A DNA stretch of 64,000 nt from Flavobacterium kayseriense (GTDB lineage: Bacteria; Bacteroidota; Bacteroidia; Flavobacteriales; Flavobacteriaceae), in assembly GCF_014305095.1 (NCBI RefSeq), contig NZ_JACRUI010000006.1, forward strand, positions 112,920-176,919, written 5' to 3'. Position numbers and translations under genes: made by a program. Numbering within the stretch: position 1 is the first letter of the stretch; every line of letters begins with the position of its first letter. Below, piece after piece: positions 1-8,562 of the stretch. The notes beneath the pieces were generated by a model. The model searched no databases. It was not told the DNA's origin and saw nothing but the letters and a program-made list of their open reading frames with translations.

Positions 1-201
1 ATAGGCCTGTCCGGGAGTAGATAAAAAAGTAATCGCACTGGCTTGCGTAGCCATGACAGATAAACCAACGGTGTACCATGGCGTTTCGTTATTTCCTAAT
101 ATAAAATCTTCTACATTTTTGCTTCCTTTCGTTTTCCAAGAGCCGTAACCTACAATAAATAATAAGGTAACAATAAGTACAATCCAATCAAATAGTTGCA
201 T
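1..201 (-). CDS. Sodium:solute symporter family protein, N-terminal part only
   Basis: The reverse strand from the ATG at 199-201 reads MQLFDWIVLIVTLLFIVGYG, then a short basic loop, then a segment with ETPWYTVGLSVMATQASAITFLSTPG before the window edge. A first hydrophobic helix followed by the W-x3-GLS-x-MATQ-S-A-x-TF-x-S-x-PG signature is the start of SSS-family Na+/solute cotransporters. Only 67 residues are visible, so the substrate cannot be named. It is the last visible gene of a reverse-strand group with a 35-residue membrane peptide and a PIG-L deacetylase upstream, which suggests uptake linked to deacetylation of an amino sugar; that link is inference. Confidence 0.8.
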   Translation of the reverse strand, partial: MQLFDWIVLIVTLLFIVGYGSWKTKGSKNVEDFILGNNETPWYTVGLSVMATQASAITFLSTPGQAY

Positions 202-204
202 AGG

Positions 205-312
205 TTAGGAGTATAGTTTCATAATTAAACAAAAGACCAATATATAAATGGCATTTGCCACTAGAACTAAGGTGTAGTTCTTTTTCCAAATTTTAGTTTT
301 TTTAATTTCCAT
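205..312 (-). CDS. Small single-pass membrane protein, 35 residues
   Basis: A short reading frame starts with ATG at 310-312 and stops with TAA at 205-207. It encodes a basic N-terminus (MEIKKTKIWKKNY) followed by one hydrophobic helix (about residues 14-33). It starts 21 bp after the PIG-L stop and ends 3 bp before the symporter start, so all three genes look co-transcribed. The fit between two co-directional genes and the Lys-rich-then-hydrophobic layout support a real gene. It could be a small accessory subunit of the symporter, but this is inference from position only. Confidence 0.6.
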   Translation of the reverse strand: MEIKKTKIWKKNYTLVLVANAIYILVFCLIMKLYS

Positions 313-333
313 AATACTATTTTATGTCTTTGT

Positions 334-2853
334 TTATTTATTTAGGTTCGTAGCGCTTTTTTGTATTGATATCATATTAGATAGTAATCGATACGCACCA
401 GATACGCCTTCGGGTAGTTCTCTAAATAGACTTAGGCCTGTGTAAATGTAAAATCCTTTACCGTATGGAGCTACTAAAAGAGCTCCGTTTTTAGGGCTTT
501 CTCCTTTGTCATTAGAGGATATAATTGGGGTAAAGGCGCTGTCGAATGTATTTGGGTAATATAAACCTTGCTCTTGAGTCCAACCTTCAAAATCTTTAGC
601 TGTTATTTTATTCGGATAGTTCAATATAGGGTGATTTGGTGCTAAAAAGCGAACTTCAGCATTTTCTTCTGTTACGCGATCGCGAGAAATAGTTAGTGGA
701 TAAGGTGCTATATTAGCTGTGCTAGCTCCTTCTGGAGTATTGTATTGAACAATCATTGTTTTGCCTTCTTTTATGAAATCAAAAAGGATTTGTTGTTTTG
801 CTTGTAAATTAGGAAGCACATTGTAAGCTCTGATACCCGTAATAATTACATCTAAAGGTTTAATTTTTTCCGCTGTAATATCCTCTGGAGTAAGTATAGT
901 TACTTGGTAACCCATTTGCACCAAGCTTTCTGGCACTTCGTCACCAGCACCCATGATGTAACCTATTTTTTGATCAATAATTTTTAGGTCTAATTTTATA
1001 AATTTTGCTTCTGCAGATTTTAAAATTTGTTGTTTGGTGATGTGTGGGTAATCAATTATAATTTGTTCTTTGTCAAGGTTGTTGTTATTAACAGTAGCAA
1101 TTGCTTTGGCAGTTACTTCAGCATTAGTTTTTGGAGGTGTAACTTCAAAGGAAACAATTTGCTCCATATCTTTCTTTTCAAAAGAAAAACCAATTGATGC
1201 AGGAGTAACAATCCAATTTGGTGGTAGGTCTAATTTTAAATCTCCTGCAACCTTATCTTTACCCGCTTTTACTTTCACTCGTATAGCTTTGCTATTGTTT
1301 GCATTAAAAAAGACAACTTTATTAATGATTCCGGTTGTTACTTCTGGGACAATATCCAGAAAGTTGTACATTTCTCCTTTTACATTATCGTTGTATTTGT
1401 AGATAACAGTTCGTTCAAAAGGAATCTCAACCCCGTTAATATCAAGAGTAAATTGCACTTTTATATCTCTAATGATATCCGGAATTCCAATATTTTGTTG
1501 ATCATTTACCACATACATACCCACAGTTCCCTTATCTTTTAGCCAATAAGGTTGTGTGTAAGAACTGTTATCAGGAATTTGAATATCTAAATTTATATTC
1601 TCTAAGGCATTGTTTTGTAGTGTTTTATTGAATATCGTTGTTTTTTGATTAGGCAATGTAGTAATGTTAACTAGCTTCATTGGAACTGTAGAGCGGTTAA
1701 TTGCTTCAAGTTTTATACGGATGCTACTTCCAGGACTTGCTTCTTGAGTAGTCGAAGCTGCCTCAAGATACAAACCTGCGCAAGATGATATGATTTTTTT
1801 AATATCGGAGGTTTTGATGTTTTTCCAATGTTCTTCTTTTAAAGCTTGTATCATTGTGTAGGCTTTTGCCAAATCTGGAATACTAGCTGATGGGTCAGCG
1901 AAGTTATATTTTGCTGCTATTTGCGTAATTAGTTCTCCAATAGCTTTTCCTCCAGCAACTCTGTTCCAACTTGTATCGATACCTTCAAATATATTTTCTT
2001 TATCTTTTAGGGAATCACCATTCAATAATTCAAGATAATCAACATCTTCACCGCGGCTTCCTGTACTACCAAACCCTTGTGATTGATGACTTGAGCGACT
2101 TAATGCAGCAATTTCTTGGTTTGATTTTCCAAGGTTAGCATAGTATGTTCCAGTTTTAATAGTTGTTAATCTAATTTTGTCGGCTGCATCAAATTTTTCT
2201 TGAGTTCCATAGAACCACCACGAAGTATTGAAAAATTGACGTTTGGGCTGCCACGGTTGTAGGTATTTTAATTGTTCAGGAAAAGCGGTAGCGTTGTTGG
2301 CTAAGTTAAAACTCTCAACACTTAAAATTGCCGAAGCGGTATGGTGTCCGTGTGTTGTTCCTGGGGAACGATGATCAAAACGATTGATGATTACATCTGG
2401 TTGAAATTTGCGGATAGCCCACACTACATCAGATAGTACTTTTTGTTTATCCCAAATTTCTAAAGTCTCATTTGGATTTTTAGAAAATCCAAAATCATTG
2501 GCTCGGGAAAAAAATTGCTCGCCTCCATCAATTTTTCTAGCTTCAATTAATTCTTGCGTTCTTATCACTCCAAGAAGTTCTCTTAGCTGCGGTCCAATCA
2601 AATTTTGTCCACCATCTCCTCTAGTTAAGGACAAATAGCCTGTCCTTGCTTTATTTTTATTAGCTAAATAGGAAATAAGTCTGGTGTTTTCATCATCTGG
2701 ATGAGCAGCGATGTACAGGACAGTTCCTAAAAAATTAAGTTTTTGAATTTGATTATAAATTTCAACAGCGTTTGGTTTTTCTGGTTTTTGAGCCAAGAGT
2801 AGCTGCGATGCGAAAACGAATAGTAAAAAAAACGAAATTTTATTTTTCAACAT
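334..2853 (-). CDS. PIG-L family deacetylase, secreted, 839 residues
   Basis: Predicted exported Zn-dependent N-deacetylase. After a signal peptide (MLKNKISFFLLFVFASQLLLAQ, cleaved after about residue 22) the PIG-L/LmbE motif AAHPDDENTR appears, followed by TRGDGGQN and by THGHHTAS, which supply the His/Asp residues of the metal site. The remaining ~550 residues are beta-rich extracytoplasmic sequence ending in a domain resembling a glutamine-amidotransferase-like fold (GFYIYTGLSLFRELP near the end). The start at 2853 is preferred over an upstream TTG at 2883 because that TTG lies inside a TACTTTTG promoter box and the signal peptide begins at 2853. Together with the downstream symporter it may process and import a glycan-derived compound (inference). 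Confidence 0.88.
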   Translation of the reverse strand: MLKNKISFFLLFVFASQLLLAQKPEKPNAVEIYNQIQKLNFLGTVLYIAAHPDDENTRLISYLANKNKARTGYLSLTRGDGGQNLIGPQLRELLGVIRTQELIEARKIDGGEQFFSRANDFGFSKNPNETLEIWDKQKVLSDVVWAIRKFQPDVIINRFDHRSPGTTHGHHTASAILSVESFNLANNATAFPEQLKYLQPWQPKRQFFNTSWWFYGTQEKFDAADKIRLTTIKTGTYYANLGKSNQEIAALSRSSHQSQGFGSTGSRGEDVDYLELLNGDSLKDKENIFEGIDTSWNRVAGGKAIGELITQIAAKYNFADPSASIPDLAKAYTMIQALKEEHWKNIKTSDIKKIISSCAGLYLEAASTTQEASPGSSIRIKLEAINRSTVPMKLVNITTLPNQKTTIFNKTLQNNALENINLDIQIPDNSSYTQPYWLKDKGTVGMYVVNDQQNIGIPDIIRDIKVQFTLDINGVEIPFERTVIYKYNDNVKGEMYNFLDIVPEVTTGIINKVVFFNANNSKAIRVKVKAGKDKVAGDLKLDLPPNWIVTPASIGFSFEKKDMEQIVSFEVTPPKTNAEVTAKAIATVNNNNLDKEQIIIDYPHITKQQILKSAEAKFIKLDLKIIDQKIGYIMGAGDEVPESLVQMGYQVTILTPEDITAEKIKPLDVIITGIRAYNVLPNLQAKQQILFDFIKEGKTMIVQYNTPEGASTANIAPYPLTISRDRVTEENAEVRFLAPNHPILNYPNKITAKDFEGWTQEQGLYYPNTFDSAFTPIISSNDKGESPKNGALLVAPYGKGFYIYTGLSLFRELPEGVSGAYRLLSNMISIQKSATNLNK

Positions 2854-2880
2854 TATATTAGAATTAAATTGCGGTAGCTT

Positions 2881-2888
2881 CAAAAGTA
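2881..2888 (-). promoter_or_regulatory. Candidate -7 promoter box TACTTTTG for the PIG-L operon
   Basis: The reverse strand reads TACTTTTG, matching the Bacteroidota -7 consensus TAnnTTTG, 28 bp upstream of the chosen ATG. No clear TTG -33 element is visible at the usual distance. Confidence 0.45.
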
Positions 2889-2952
2889 GTAATTAAAAAT
2901 TTTTATAAATCTAATAAATAATAATTTAACAAAAGTTCAAGTACTATTAAAC

Positions 2953-2987
2953 AAAAAAGAGAACAACATTTCTGAGTTCCCTTTTTT
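2953..2987 (-). terminator. Rho-independent terminator after the 3004 gene
   Basis: AAAAAAGAGAAC and GTTCCCTTTTTT pair with one mismatch around an 11-base loop. The T-run on the reverse strand follows the stem, so it ends transcription from the gene at 3004-3540. Confidence 0.75.
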
Positions 2988-3003
2988 ACATTATTGTATG
3001 GAA

Positions 3004-3540
3004 TTAATCTCTATTCCGACCTTTGTTTCCATGTCGGTTATCGTGACCTTTTTTATCTTGTTTTTTCGAATACCTTTTATTATCAGCATACCTTCGGTTG
3101 TCATTGTATCTATTACTGCGCGAGTAGTTAGGCCTTTGAGTGTAACGTTGCTGTACCTGTCTGCTTCCAATATTTCTTTGGTAATGTCCTCTGTACCCAA
3201 CTCTATAATCTCTTCTGTGATTTTTGAAATTATTGTAAGGTGTTCGTCCATGGTAATTGTTCAATACCACTTTATAACCACTGTACAAGTCATAGTTTCG
3301 GTATTGTCTTGGTAAGTACCTAGATCGTACCCATCTGTTATTTCCAAAATAAATAAATTGGGATGCCCTGATATCATAATATGCTTGTACATCAGGTAAA
3401 TAATAGTAATCTATATTTGTATAACCTACAGGTCCCCATGAAGGTTGCGCTCCTATATTTACATTAACGGAAAGCTGTGCAGTAGTTGTGTTAGCGATTA
3501 AAAGTACTATTCCAAAAGCTAATAGTTTTAAAGTTTTCAT
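3004..3540 (-). CDS. Secreted Tyr-rich protein, conserved unknown, paralogue 1
   Basis: 178 residues with a clear signal peptide (MKTLKLLAFGIVLLIANTTTAQ). The mature part holds WGPVGY, DYYYLPDV, AYYDIRASQFIYFGN, YRNYDLY and GYKVVLNNYHG, then a strongly basic, Arg/Tyr/Asn-rich tail of about 70 residues (many RR, NR and RY pairs). The first ~110 residues are closely similar to the gene just downstream at 3688-4149 in sequence order, so the two are tandem paralogues. The basic low-complexity tail may bind nucleic acid, peptidoglycan or an anionic surface, but I do not recognise a function. Its 3' end overlaps other open frames on both strands, which are shadows. Confidence 0.75.
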   Translation of the reverse strand: MKTLKLLAFGIVLLIANTTTAQLSVNVNIGAQPSWGPVGYTNIDYYYLPDVQAYYDIRASQFIYFGNNRWVRSRYLPRQYRNYDLYSGYKVVLNNYHGRTPYNNFKNHRRDYRVGYRGHYQRNIGSRQVQQRYTQRPNYSRSNRYNDNRRYADNKRYSKKQDKKGHDNRHGNKGRNRD

Positions 3541-3639
3541 GACTTTTATTTTTTTAAATTATCTTTTCTTCTTTTTACAGATTTCCAATTACTGTGCCAA
3601 AACATGATAGTGCTGATTTAGATAGTGCTTAACTGGCGC

Positions 3640-3680
3640 AAAAAAAAAAAGAAACGTCCGAGCGTTTTTTTTTTTTTTTT
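3640..3680 (-). terminator. Terminator flanked by long homopolymers
   Basis: AAACG (3652-3656) pairs with CGTTT (3663-3667) around TCCGAG, with an A11 run before and a T16 run after on the plus strand. On the reverse strand it gives a short hairpin followed by a T-run behind the 3688-4149 gene. The homopolymers are likely to vary in length between isolates. Confidence 0.6.
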
Positions 3681-3687
3681 AGTATAA

Positions 3688-4149
3688 TTACTTATTTTTA
3701 GAATGACCGCTTTTGCCCTTATTATCCTTACTGTTTTTCTTATAACTTTTACCACTGTGTTTAAAATTCTTGGTACCAATTGTTTTTTGAGGCTTTCCTT
3801 TGTACCCTTTATAATATTTTACCTTATGTGTTTTAAAATAAGTATAGGGACTTTTACCGTGATAGTCATTTAAAACAACTTTGTAGCCATTATAAAGATC
3901 GTAGTTTCTGTAAGAACCAGGTAAATATTTGTTTCTATTCCATTTACCATTCCCAAAATAAATAAATTGCGATGCTCTAATATCGTAGTAGGCCTCGACG
4001 TCAGGTAAATAATAATAATCAACATTGGAGTAGCCTACAGGTCCCCAAGCAGGTGGTGTGCCTATATTTACATTTACTGCAACTTGTGCTTGAGATTGTC
4101 CTGCTATTAGAAAAAGCAGGGCAATAAGTATTGATTTTAAATTTTTCAT
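3688..4149 (-). CDS. Secreted Tyr-rich protein, conserved unknown, paralogue 2
   Basis: 153 residues: signal peptide (MKNLKSILIALLFLIAGQSQAQ), then the same WGPVGY, DYYYLPDV, AYYDIRASQFIYFGN, YRNYDLY and GYKVVLNDYHG blocks as the neighbour at 3004-3540, and a tail rich in Lys, Gly and Ser rather than Arg. The conserved core with diverged basic tails points to an old tandem duplication in which only the exported core is under strict selection. Each gene has its own terminator, so they may be separately expressed. Function unknown. Confidence 0.75.
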   Translation of the reverse strand: MKNLKSILIALLFLIAGQSQAQVAVNVNIGTPPAWGPVGYSNVDYYYLPDVEAYYDIRASQFIYFGNGKWNRNKYLPGSYRNYDLYNGYKVVLNDYHGKSPYTYFKTHKVKYYKGYKGKPQKTIGTKNFKHSGKSYKKNSKDNKGKSGHSKNK

Positions 4150-4260
4150 ATTTTCTTGATATTATGTTTTGTGAATTTATACGCTCGCTACATTTTAGTG
4201 TTTTCAACAACTATGCCAATGGAATTAAATTTGAATTGCAGTAGGGTTTGCATCAAATAA

Positions 4261-4295
4261 AAAGGGAAAGATTATAACTTATAATCTTTCCCTTT
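4261..4295 (-). terminator. Strong hairpin terminator after the 4319 gene
   Basis: A perfect 17-bp stem (4261-4277 with 4279-4295) contains AAAGGGAAAGATTATAA. It lies 24 bp downstream of the reverse-strand stop at 4319, with A/T-rich flanks on both sides. Confidence 0.7.
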
Positions 4296-4318
4296 TTTAC
4301 AATTAAGCTGTACTGATA

Positions 4319-4621
4319 TTATAGTAACAGTATCAATAAAAGAACAATAATAATAATTGCGCCAACAGATAAATATACTCCATTACCTGTTGATTTCAAA
4401 TCAGTTTTGATTTCTTTAACCTCTTTTCGAAGTTCTTTTTTTTCAGCACGACTCATATCAGATTTGTCCATTTCTTTGATTTCCTCTAGACGATCTAATT
4501 TAAGTTGTACTGCAGCAGGAACTTCTTTAGCCGCAGGGTTTTTTTCATTTGCCAACATCGTTGTTGGGAATACGCATAATGACATTAACATTATCATTAA
4601 AAAGAAGTTTAATTTTTTCAT
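4319..4621 (-). CDS. Small exported protein with C-terminal membrane anchor
   Basis: 100 residues. An N-terminal signal (MKKLNFFLMIMLMSLCVFPTTMLA) is followed by a charged helical stretch (KLDRLEEIKEMDKSDMSRAEKKELRKEVKEI), probably a coiled coil, and a very hydrophobic C-terminus (VGAIIIIVLLLILLL). This signal/helix/C-terminal anchor layout is frequent in small flavobacterial proteins, sometimes called DUF-type or LPXTG-less anchors. I do not know its role. It stands alone between two terminators. Confidence 0.7.
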   Translation of the reverse strand: MKKLNFFLMIMLMSLCVFPTTMLANEKNPAAKEVPAAVQLKLDRLEEIKEMDKSDMSRAEKKELRKEVKEIKTDLKSTGNGVYLSVGAIIIIVLLLILLL

Positions 4622-4778
4622 TTGTTATTGGTTTTAATTTAAACGGTTATTTTTATAAAGATACTTACTATTTACGGTTTTGAATTGTAAAATTTTATTG
4701 AAAAATTGTAATATTCTCATATTTGTAAATTAATCGATAATTTTTAAAGTAGGTTGTTAATTAATTGTAGCCATTCAC

Positions 4779-6584
4779 TTATTTATATTGAACAATCTTT
4801 GGTTTAGCTAGTTCAAATGTTTGAAAACCAAAATCAACTGTTTGAAATGCATTTGTTCTAATTAAATTGTCGCCCACAAAAGGGATTGTAGGATAGTAGG
4901 AAAGGGATAATTGAAAGGAACTAAACACTAAATAATCATTACTGATCAATACCCCAATTCCAATTCTAGAAAAGGCTTTGTTTGATTTGATATTATTATC
5001 ATTAGTATTAATCAAGGCAAAAGAATAATTTAGATAAGGATTTAACCTAAAACCAGCGATGTCTTTTGGAGCATACGACTGTGTTTGAAAAGTTAATATC
5101 ATTTTATTGGATCCAAAAAGCGCACTGTTGAACCCTTGTATACCGTATTCTCCGTTTATACTAAGCTTGTCTCCAATAGAATTTTGTCGATTAATTCCTA
5201 TTACTACTTGTGGTTTGATAAATTGTCGAATTTTCCAATTCCCAATATGAATAATATTAGTAAAGTAATTTGCCTGGAACGAAAAGGTCGTTTGCTCCGT
5301 TTTACCGTCTCTAAAAAAAGTTCCTATTTCAAAATTAGAACTTAAAAAGCCCCATTTATGGAAGGTTCCAAAGGAAAATTGAGAACCTATGTAAGGTCTC
5401 CAAAGATCATTTTTATACTGATATCCTGCCGTAATTCCGTATACACTTCCAATAGGTACATCTTCTATAATTCCATTTCTAAATATGTAACGGTCTTGAA
5501 CAAACTCCCTACTATTTAAACCAATACCAGTGAGAAATAACTTTTCAGAGGAATAAAAATTGATAGGATCCAATTCTTCAATAGGACTTTCGTTGTACTG
5601 AATGTTTAAATAGCGACCAGAGATAATTAGATTAGTCGTATTGGCGCCCTCATAGTTCCCTTTTATTACATTAAAAGCTTTGGCAAGCCATAAGTCGTGC
5701 GTGCTAAATTTAAAATTTTGCCACTTGTACTCTTTTATAGGATTTTGTAATGAGTCCCTCCTAAAAAATTGACCTATGGTAATTCCACCTGCAGTTTTAG
5801 TTAAAGGGGAATAAAAAGGACGCTCAATTGCAATGCTTTTACTGTAGTAATTATCAAGATCTATGGCGTATTGAAAAGTAGTTTTTATAAAGGTATTTTT
5901 AATATTAGGGATGACATAGGCGATATCATTTGCGTTTTTTCCGTCAGAAAAACGATTTGTGAACTTGTAATCTAACTGATTTCCAGAGCCAAAAAAATTT
6001 CGATCTCTAAAACCAATTCCTATTCTGCTACTTGAGATCGAAAACTTAGGAATTGAACTCCAAGTGTCTAGCACACGTACGTATACATCTACTGAATCAG
6101 ATTTTGGTGAGATTAGCTCTTCTGTAATTGTCACTCTATTCACAAAGTTTTGTGCTCTGATAATACGCTCTGTTTCTGTGATCTTAAACTCATCGTAAAC
6201 ACTGTTTTCTTTAAAAAGCAAAAAGTTTCTAATAGCAAATTTTTTGGTTTTAAGGTGAATGAAATTTCCAGTGCGTTCTCCCCAATTTTTAGGCAGAGCA
6301 GTGCTATCTGTATCTGAATATCCAAAAGGATCAAGAGTTATAATTTGTATTTTTCTGATAATTTTCCCCTCAGCATTTAAATGTACTTTGGGAGCAATTA
6401 TTTTTTCGCTTTTGCTCGTTTGTGAAGAGCGAAAAATTAGACCATGTAAGAACTTTGTGTATTTACGTTTTTTTGAATATTTCTGAATGTTGTTATACAT
6501 AGAACTAGTATCTTTTTCAGTTTTATTTACTTGAGAAAAAGATAGTTGCATTGCAAAAAGAGCCAGAAAAACGAGAATTTTCAT
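4779..6584 (-). CDS. Outer membrane beta-barrel protein (BamA/surface-antigen-like)
   Basis: 601 residues with a signal peptide (MKILVFLALFAMQLSFSQ). About residues 70-170 read IIRKIQIITLDPFGYSDTD...NFLLFKENSVYDEFKITETERIIRAQ, the beta-alpha-alpha-beta pattern of a POTRA module (the KEN and TERxIR spacing is as in Omp85 relatives). The remaining ~400 residues are alternating amphipathic strands ending in an aromatic-rich strand (FQTVDFGFQTFELAKPKIVQYK). It is shorter than BamA (about 800) and has one clear POTRA, so it is more likely a specialised Omp85-like or patatin-less barrel than the essential BamA. Substrate unknown. Confidence 0.7.
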   Translation of the reverse strand: MKILVFLALFAMQLSFSQVNKTEKDTSSMYNNIQKYSKKRKYTKFLHGLIFRSSQTSKSEKIIAPKVHLNAEGKIIRKIQIITLDPFGYSDTDSTALPKNWGERTGNFIHLKTKKFAIRNFLLFKENSVYDEFKITETERIIRAQNFVNRVTITEELISPKSDSVDVYVRVLDTWSSIPKFSISSSRIGIGFRDRNFFGSGNQLDYKFTNRFSDGKNANDIAYVIPNIKNTFIKTTFQYAIDLDNYYSKSIAIERPFYSPLTKTAGGITIGQFFRRDSLQNPIKEYKWQNFKFSTHDLWLAKAFNVIKGNYEGANTTNLIISGRYLNIQYNESPIEELDPINFYSSEKLFLTGIGLNSREFVQDRYIFRNGIIEDVPIGSVYGITAGYQYKNDLWRPYIGSQFSFGTFHKWGFLSSNFEIGTFFRDGKTEQTTFSFQANYFTNIIHIGNWKIRQFIKPQVVIGINRQNSIGDKLSINGEYGIQGFNSALFGSNKMILTFQTQSYAPKDIAGFRLNPYLNYSFALINTNDNNIKSNKAFSRIGIGVLISNDYLVFSSFQLSLSYYPTIPFVGDNLIRTNAFQTVDFGFQTFELAKPKIVQYK

Positions 6585-6692
6585 TTCTGCTGAAATTTAA
6601 AAAACGATGATTATTTATATCTCAAAGTTTTGTTATGTAGATAATTGAAATAATTCTAAAACAGCAAGTTATTAAAATAATTCAGTTACAAA

Positions 6693-7856
6693 TTAATTTG
6701 TAGGTGGTTCATTAGAAGTAGAGGCTTCATCCTCACTAATTATAGCAATCTTTTCTTTTTTTGTAATTTGCTTTGATCTAATTTTCCAAATAAACGTTTT
6801 AGGGACATCATTCCCCATTAAATAACCCCAAGCTTCTAAATTTTCGGTCCTGTCAAATATTATTTTAAGAATAGCTAGTATCGGTATTGCCAGAAACATT
6901 CCTGCAATTCCTGCAAGTGCTCCTCCTATAATGATACCCACTATTGATACTAAGGCATTTATTTGAACTTTCGAACTGATTATTAAAGGAACTAAAATGT
7001 TGTTATCAATTAGTTGTACGATTGCATTAACTACAACGATACCAATAATTATCGAAGCATCTGGTGTGCCTGTAAGCGATGCTATAACTGTTAATACCCC
7101 AGCGATTAAAATTCCGATATACGGTATCAGATTTAATATACCCGTGAGAATACCTAGTAAAATAAAATATTTGATTCCGATAAAGTATAGACCAGCCCCC
7201 GTTAAAATAGAAACAAATATCATTTCTAATAACAATCCTGAAATATAACTTTGTACTGATACTTTGATTTGACCTAAGATCTCTCTTAATTTGGAATGGT
7301 ATTCTTTTCTAAAAAGTTTTACTAAAAAAGTGATAAAATGAGTTCGGTATAGTAAAATTAAGAAAGTGTATATAGGAATTAAAGTTAAATCTATTAAAGT
7401 ATCAGATACAGATGATAAAGTGGTACCAATAGTTTCTTTTCCTTTTTTTACAGAATCTTCAGCAACATCATTCATGTATTTACGCTGTTCCCATAAACTG
7501 ATATTAAAATTTGTTCTAATATGTTTTTGAACATCCGTGATGAAAATGTTAGCATTTTTGTTGATTTTATCAAAATCACTTGCAATATCGCTTATTTGGT
7601 AGGATAACACAGCTAGTATGGAAACAATAAAACAAATAAAGATTAATACTGTTATGGCAACAGATAAGGTGTGGGGAAAACGTAATTTCGAATTTATAAA
7701 ATGATCGATTGGTAGTAACAATACAGCAAACAAAAAGGAGAGCAGGAGAGGGGTTAATATAGATTGTCCTACCGAAAATATGTACGTTATACCAATTAAA
7801 CTGACTAAAATACAGCTTAATCTAACATAAAATGGATACCTAATTGCGTTACTCAT
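6693..7856 (-). CDS. AI-2E family transporter (PerM/YdiK-like)
   Basis: 387 residues, eight predicted membrane helices with the long central region typical of the AI-2E exporter family (PF01594): two N-terminal helix pairs, a charged segment at about 100-150, then GLYFIGIKYFILLGILTGILNLIPYIG and the IDNNILVPLIISSKVQINALVSIVGIIIGG stretch that is the family's most conserved part. The C-terminal ~45 residues are cytoplasmic and charged. Families of this type export peptides, autoinducers or ions (some act as Na+/H+ antiporters), so the substrate is open. It stands alone with 108 bp upstream of it in the reverse direction from the outer membrane gene. Confidence 0.85.
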   Translation of the reverse strand: MSNAIRYPFYVRLSCILVSLIGITYIFSVGQSILTPLLLSFLFAVLLLPIDHFINSKLRFPHTLSVAITVLIFICFIVSILAVLSYQISDIASDFDKINKNANIFITDVQKHIRTNFNISLWEQRKYMNDVAEDSVKKGKETIGTTLSSVSDTLIDLTLIPIYTFLILLYRTHFITFLVKLFRKEYHSKLREILGQIKVSVQSYISGLLLEMIFVSILTGAGLYFIGIKYFILLGILTGILNLIPYIGILIAGVLTVIASLTGTPDASIIIGIVVVNAIVQLIDNNILVPLIISSKVQINALVSIVGIIIGGALAGIAGMFLAIPILAILKIIFDRTENLEAWGYLMGNDVPKTFIWKIRSKQITKKEKIAIISEDEASTSNEPPTN

Positions 7857-8046
7857 AAGATTTTGGTTTAAAGTAGCAATTTAATGCTTTGGTTAATTAT
7901 TCTAGAAGCAAAAATGAACTTTTTTAATATGCAAAACGTTACGAGATCGTTTTTATATATTACACTATTATCATTTTAAATGATAAAATAATGTATTGCA
8001 TCGTACCATTATTTTTTTTTATTGTTTAATCCAGCAATCAATTACC

Positions 8047-8550
8047 TTATTGCTTAATAATAGAAATTCCTTTCTGAAAAAGCAGATTATTAGGGTAAAC
8101 GATCATCTCTCCTTCTTCAGTAATGAGTGACACATGAAAGGCTCTTATGTCCTCTATTTCAGCTACTATTGGAAAATCTTTATCATGAATTTTAATAGTG
8201 TCTCCTATTTTAAACGGAAAAGAAAAAAACAAAATAACACCTGAAGTAATATTGCTTAGGATTGACCACTGCGCAAACATCGCTACTCCAACAACAGTAG
8301 TTATTGACGAAATAGCAATAATTATGTCCTTAGGTTGTACTCCCCAAATAATAATAAAGGCTATCAATGCAAGTATGTTTGCTAATAAATGAAGATACTT
8401 TATGACCAAATTAGTACGGTGTTCTAACCTAGTAGTTGCTACAGCAAAACGTTTTACCAGCTTAGTGGTAATAATACGCACTGCAATAAGCAAAACTAGT
8501 AAGATACCTGATGCGATTAATTCTTTCGTAAAATCGGTAATAAAGGTCAT
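8047..8550 (-). CDS. Short mechanosensitive channel (MscS) family protein
   Basis: 167 residues. Three hydrophobic helices, with a pore-lining segment (VVGVAMFAQWSILSNITSGVILFF) followed by the MscS beta-domain start PFKIGDTIKI and a short beta region ending at YPNNLLFQKG. The C-terminal alpha/beta vestibule of full MscS (about 286 residues) is missing, so this is a minimal form. It starts 12 bp after the Maf stop and is probably the last gene of that operon. Expected role: pressure relief at the inner membrane on hypo-osmotic shock. Confidence 0.8.
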   Translation of the reverse strand: MTFITDFTKELIASGILLVLLIAVRIITTKLVKRFAVATTRLEHRTNLVIKYLHLLANILALIAFIIIWGVQPKDIIIAISSITTVVGVAMFAQWSILSNITSGVILFFSFPFKIGDTIKIHDKDFPIVAEIEDIRAFHVSLITEEGEMIVYPNNLLFQKGISIIKQ

Positions 8551-8562
8551 TTGTGATGGTTT

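Noticed and set aside
2991..3315. Open frames on both strands inside the first Tyr-rich protein gene
   Set aside because: They overlap the Arg/Tyr-rich tail of the 3004-3540 gene, lack signal peptides or promoters, and look like shadows.
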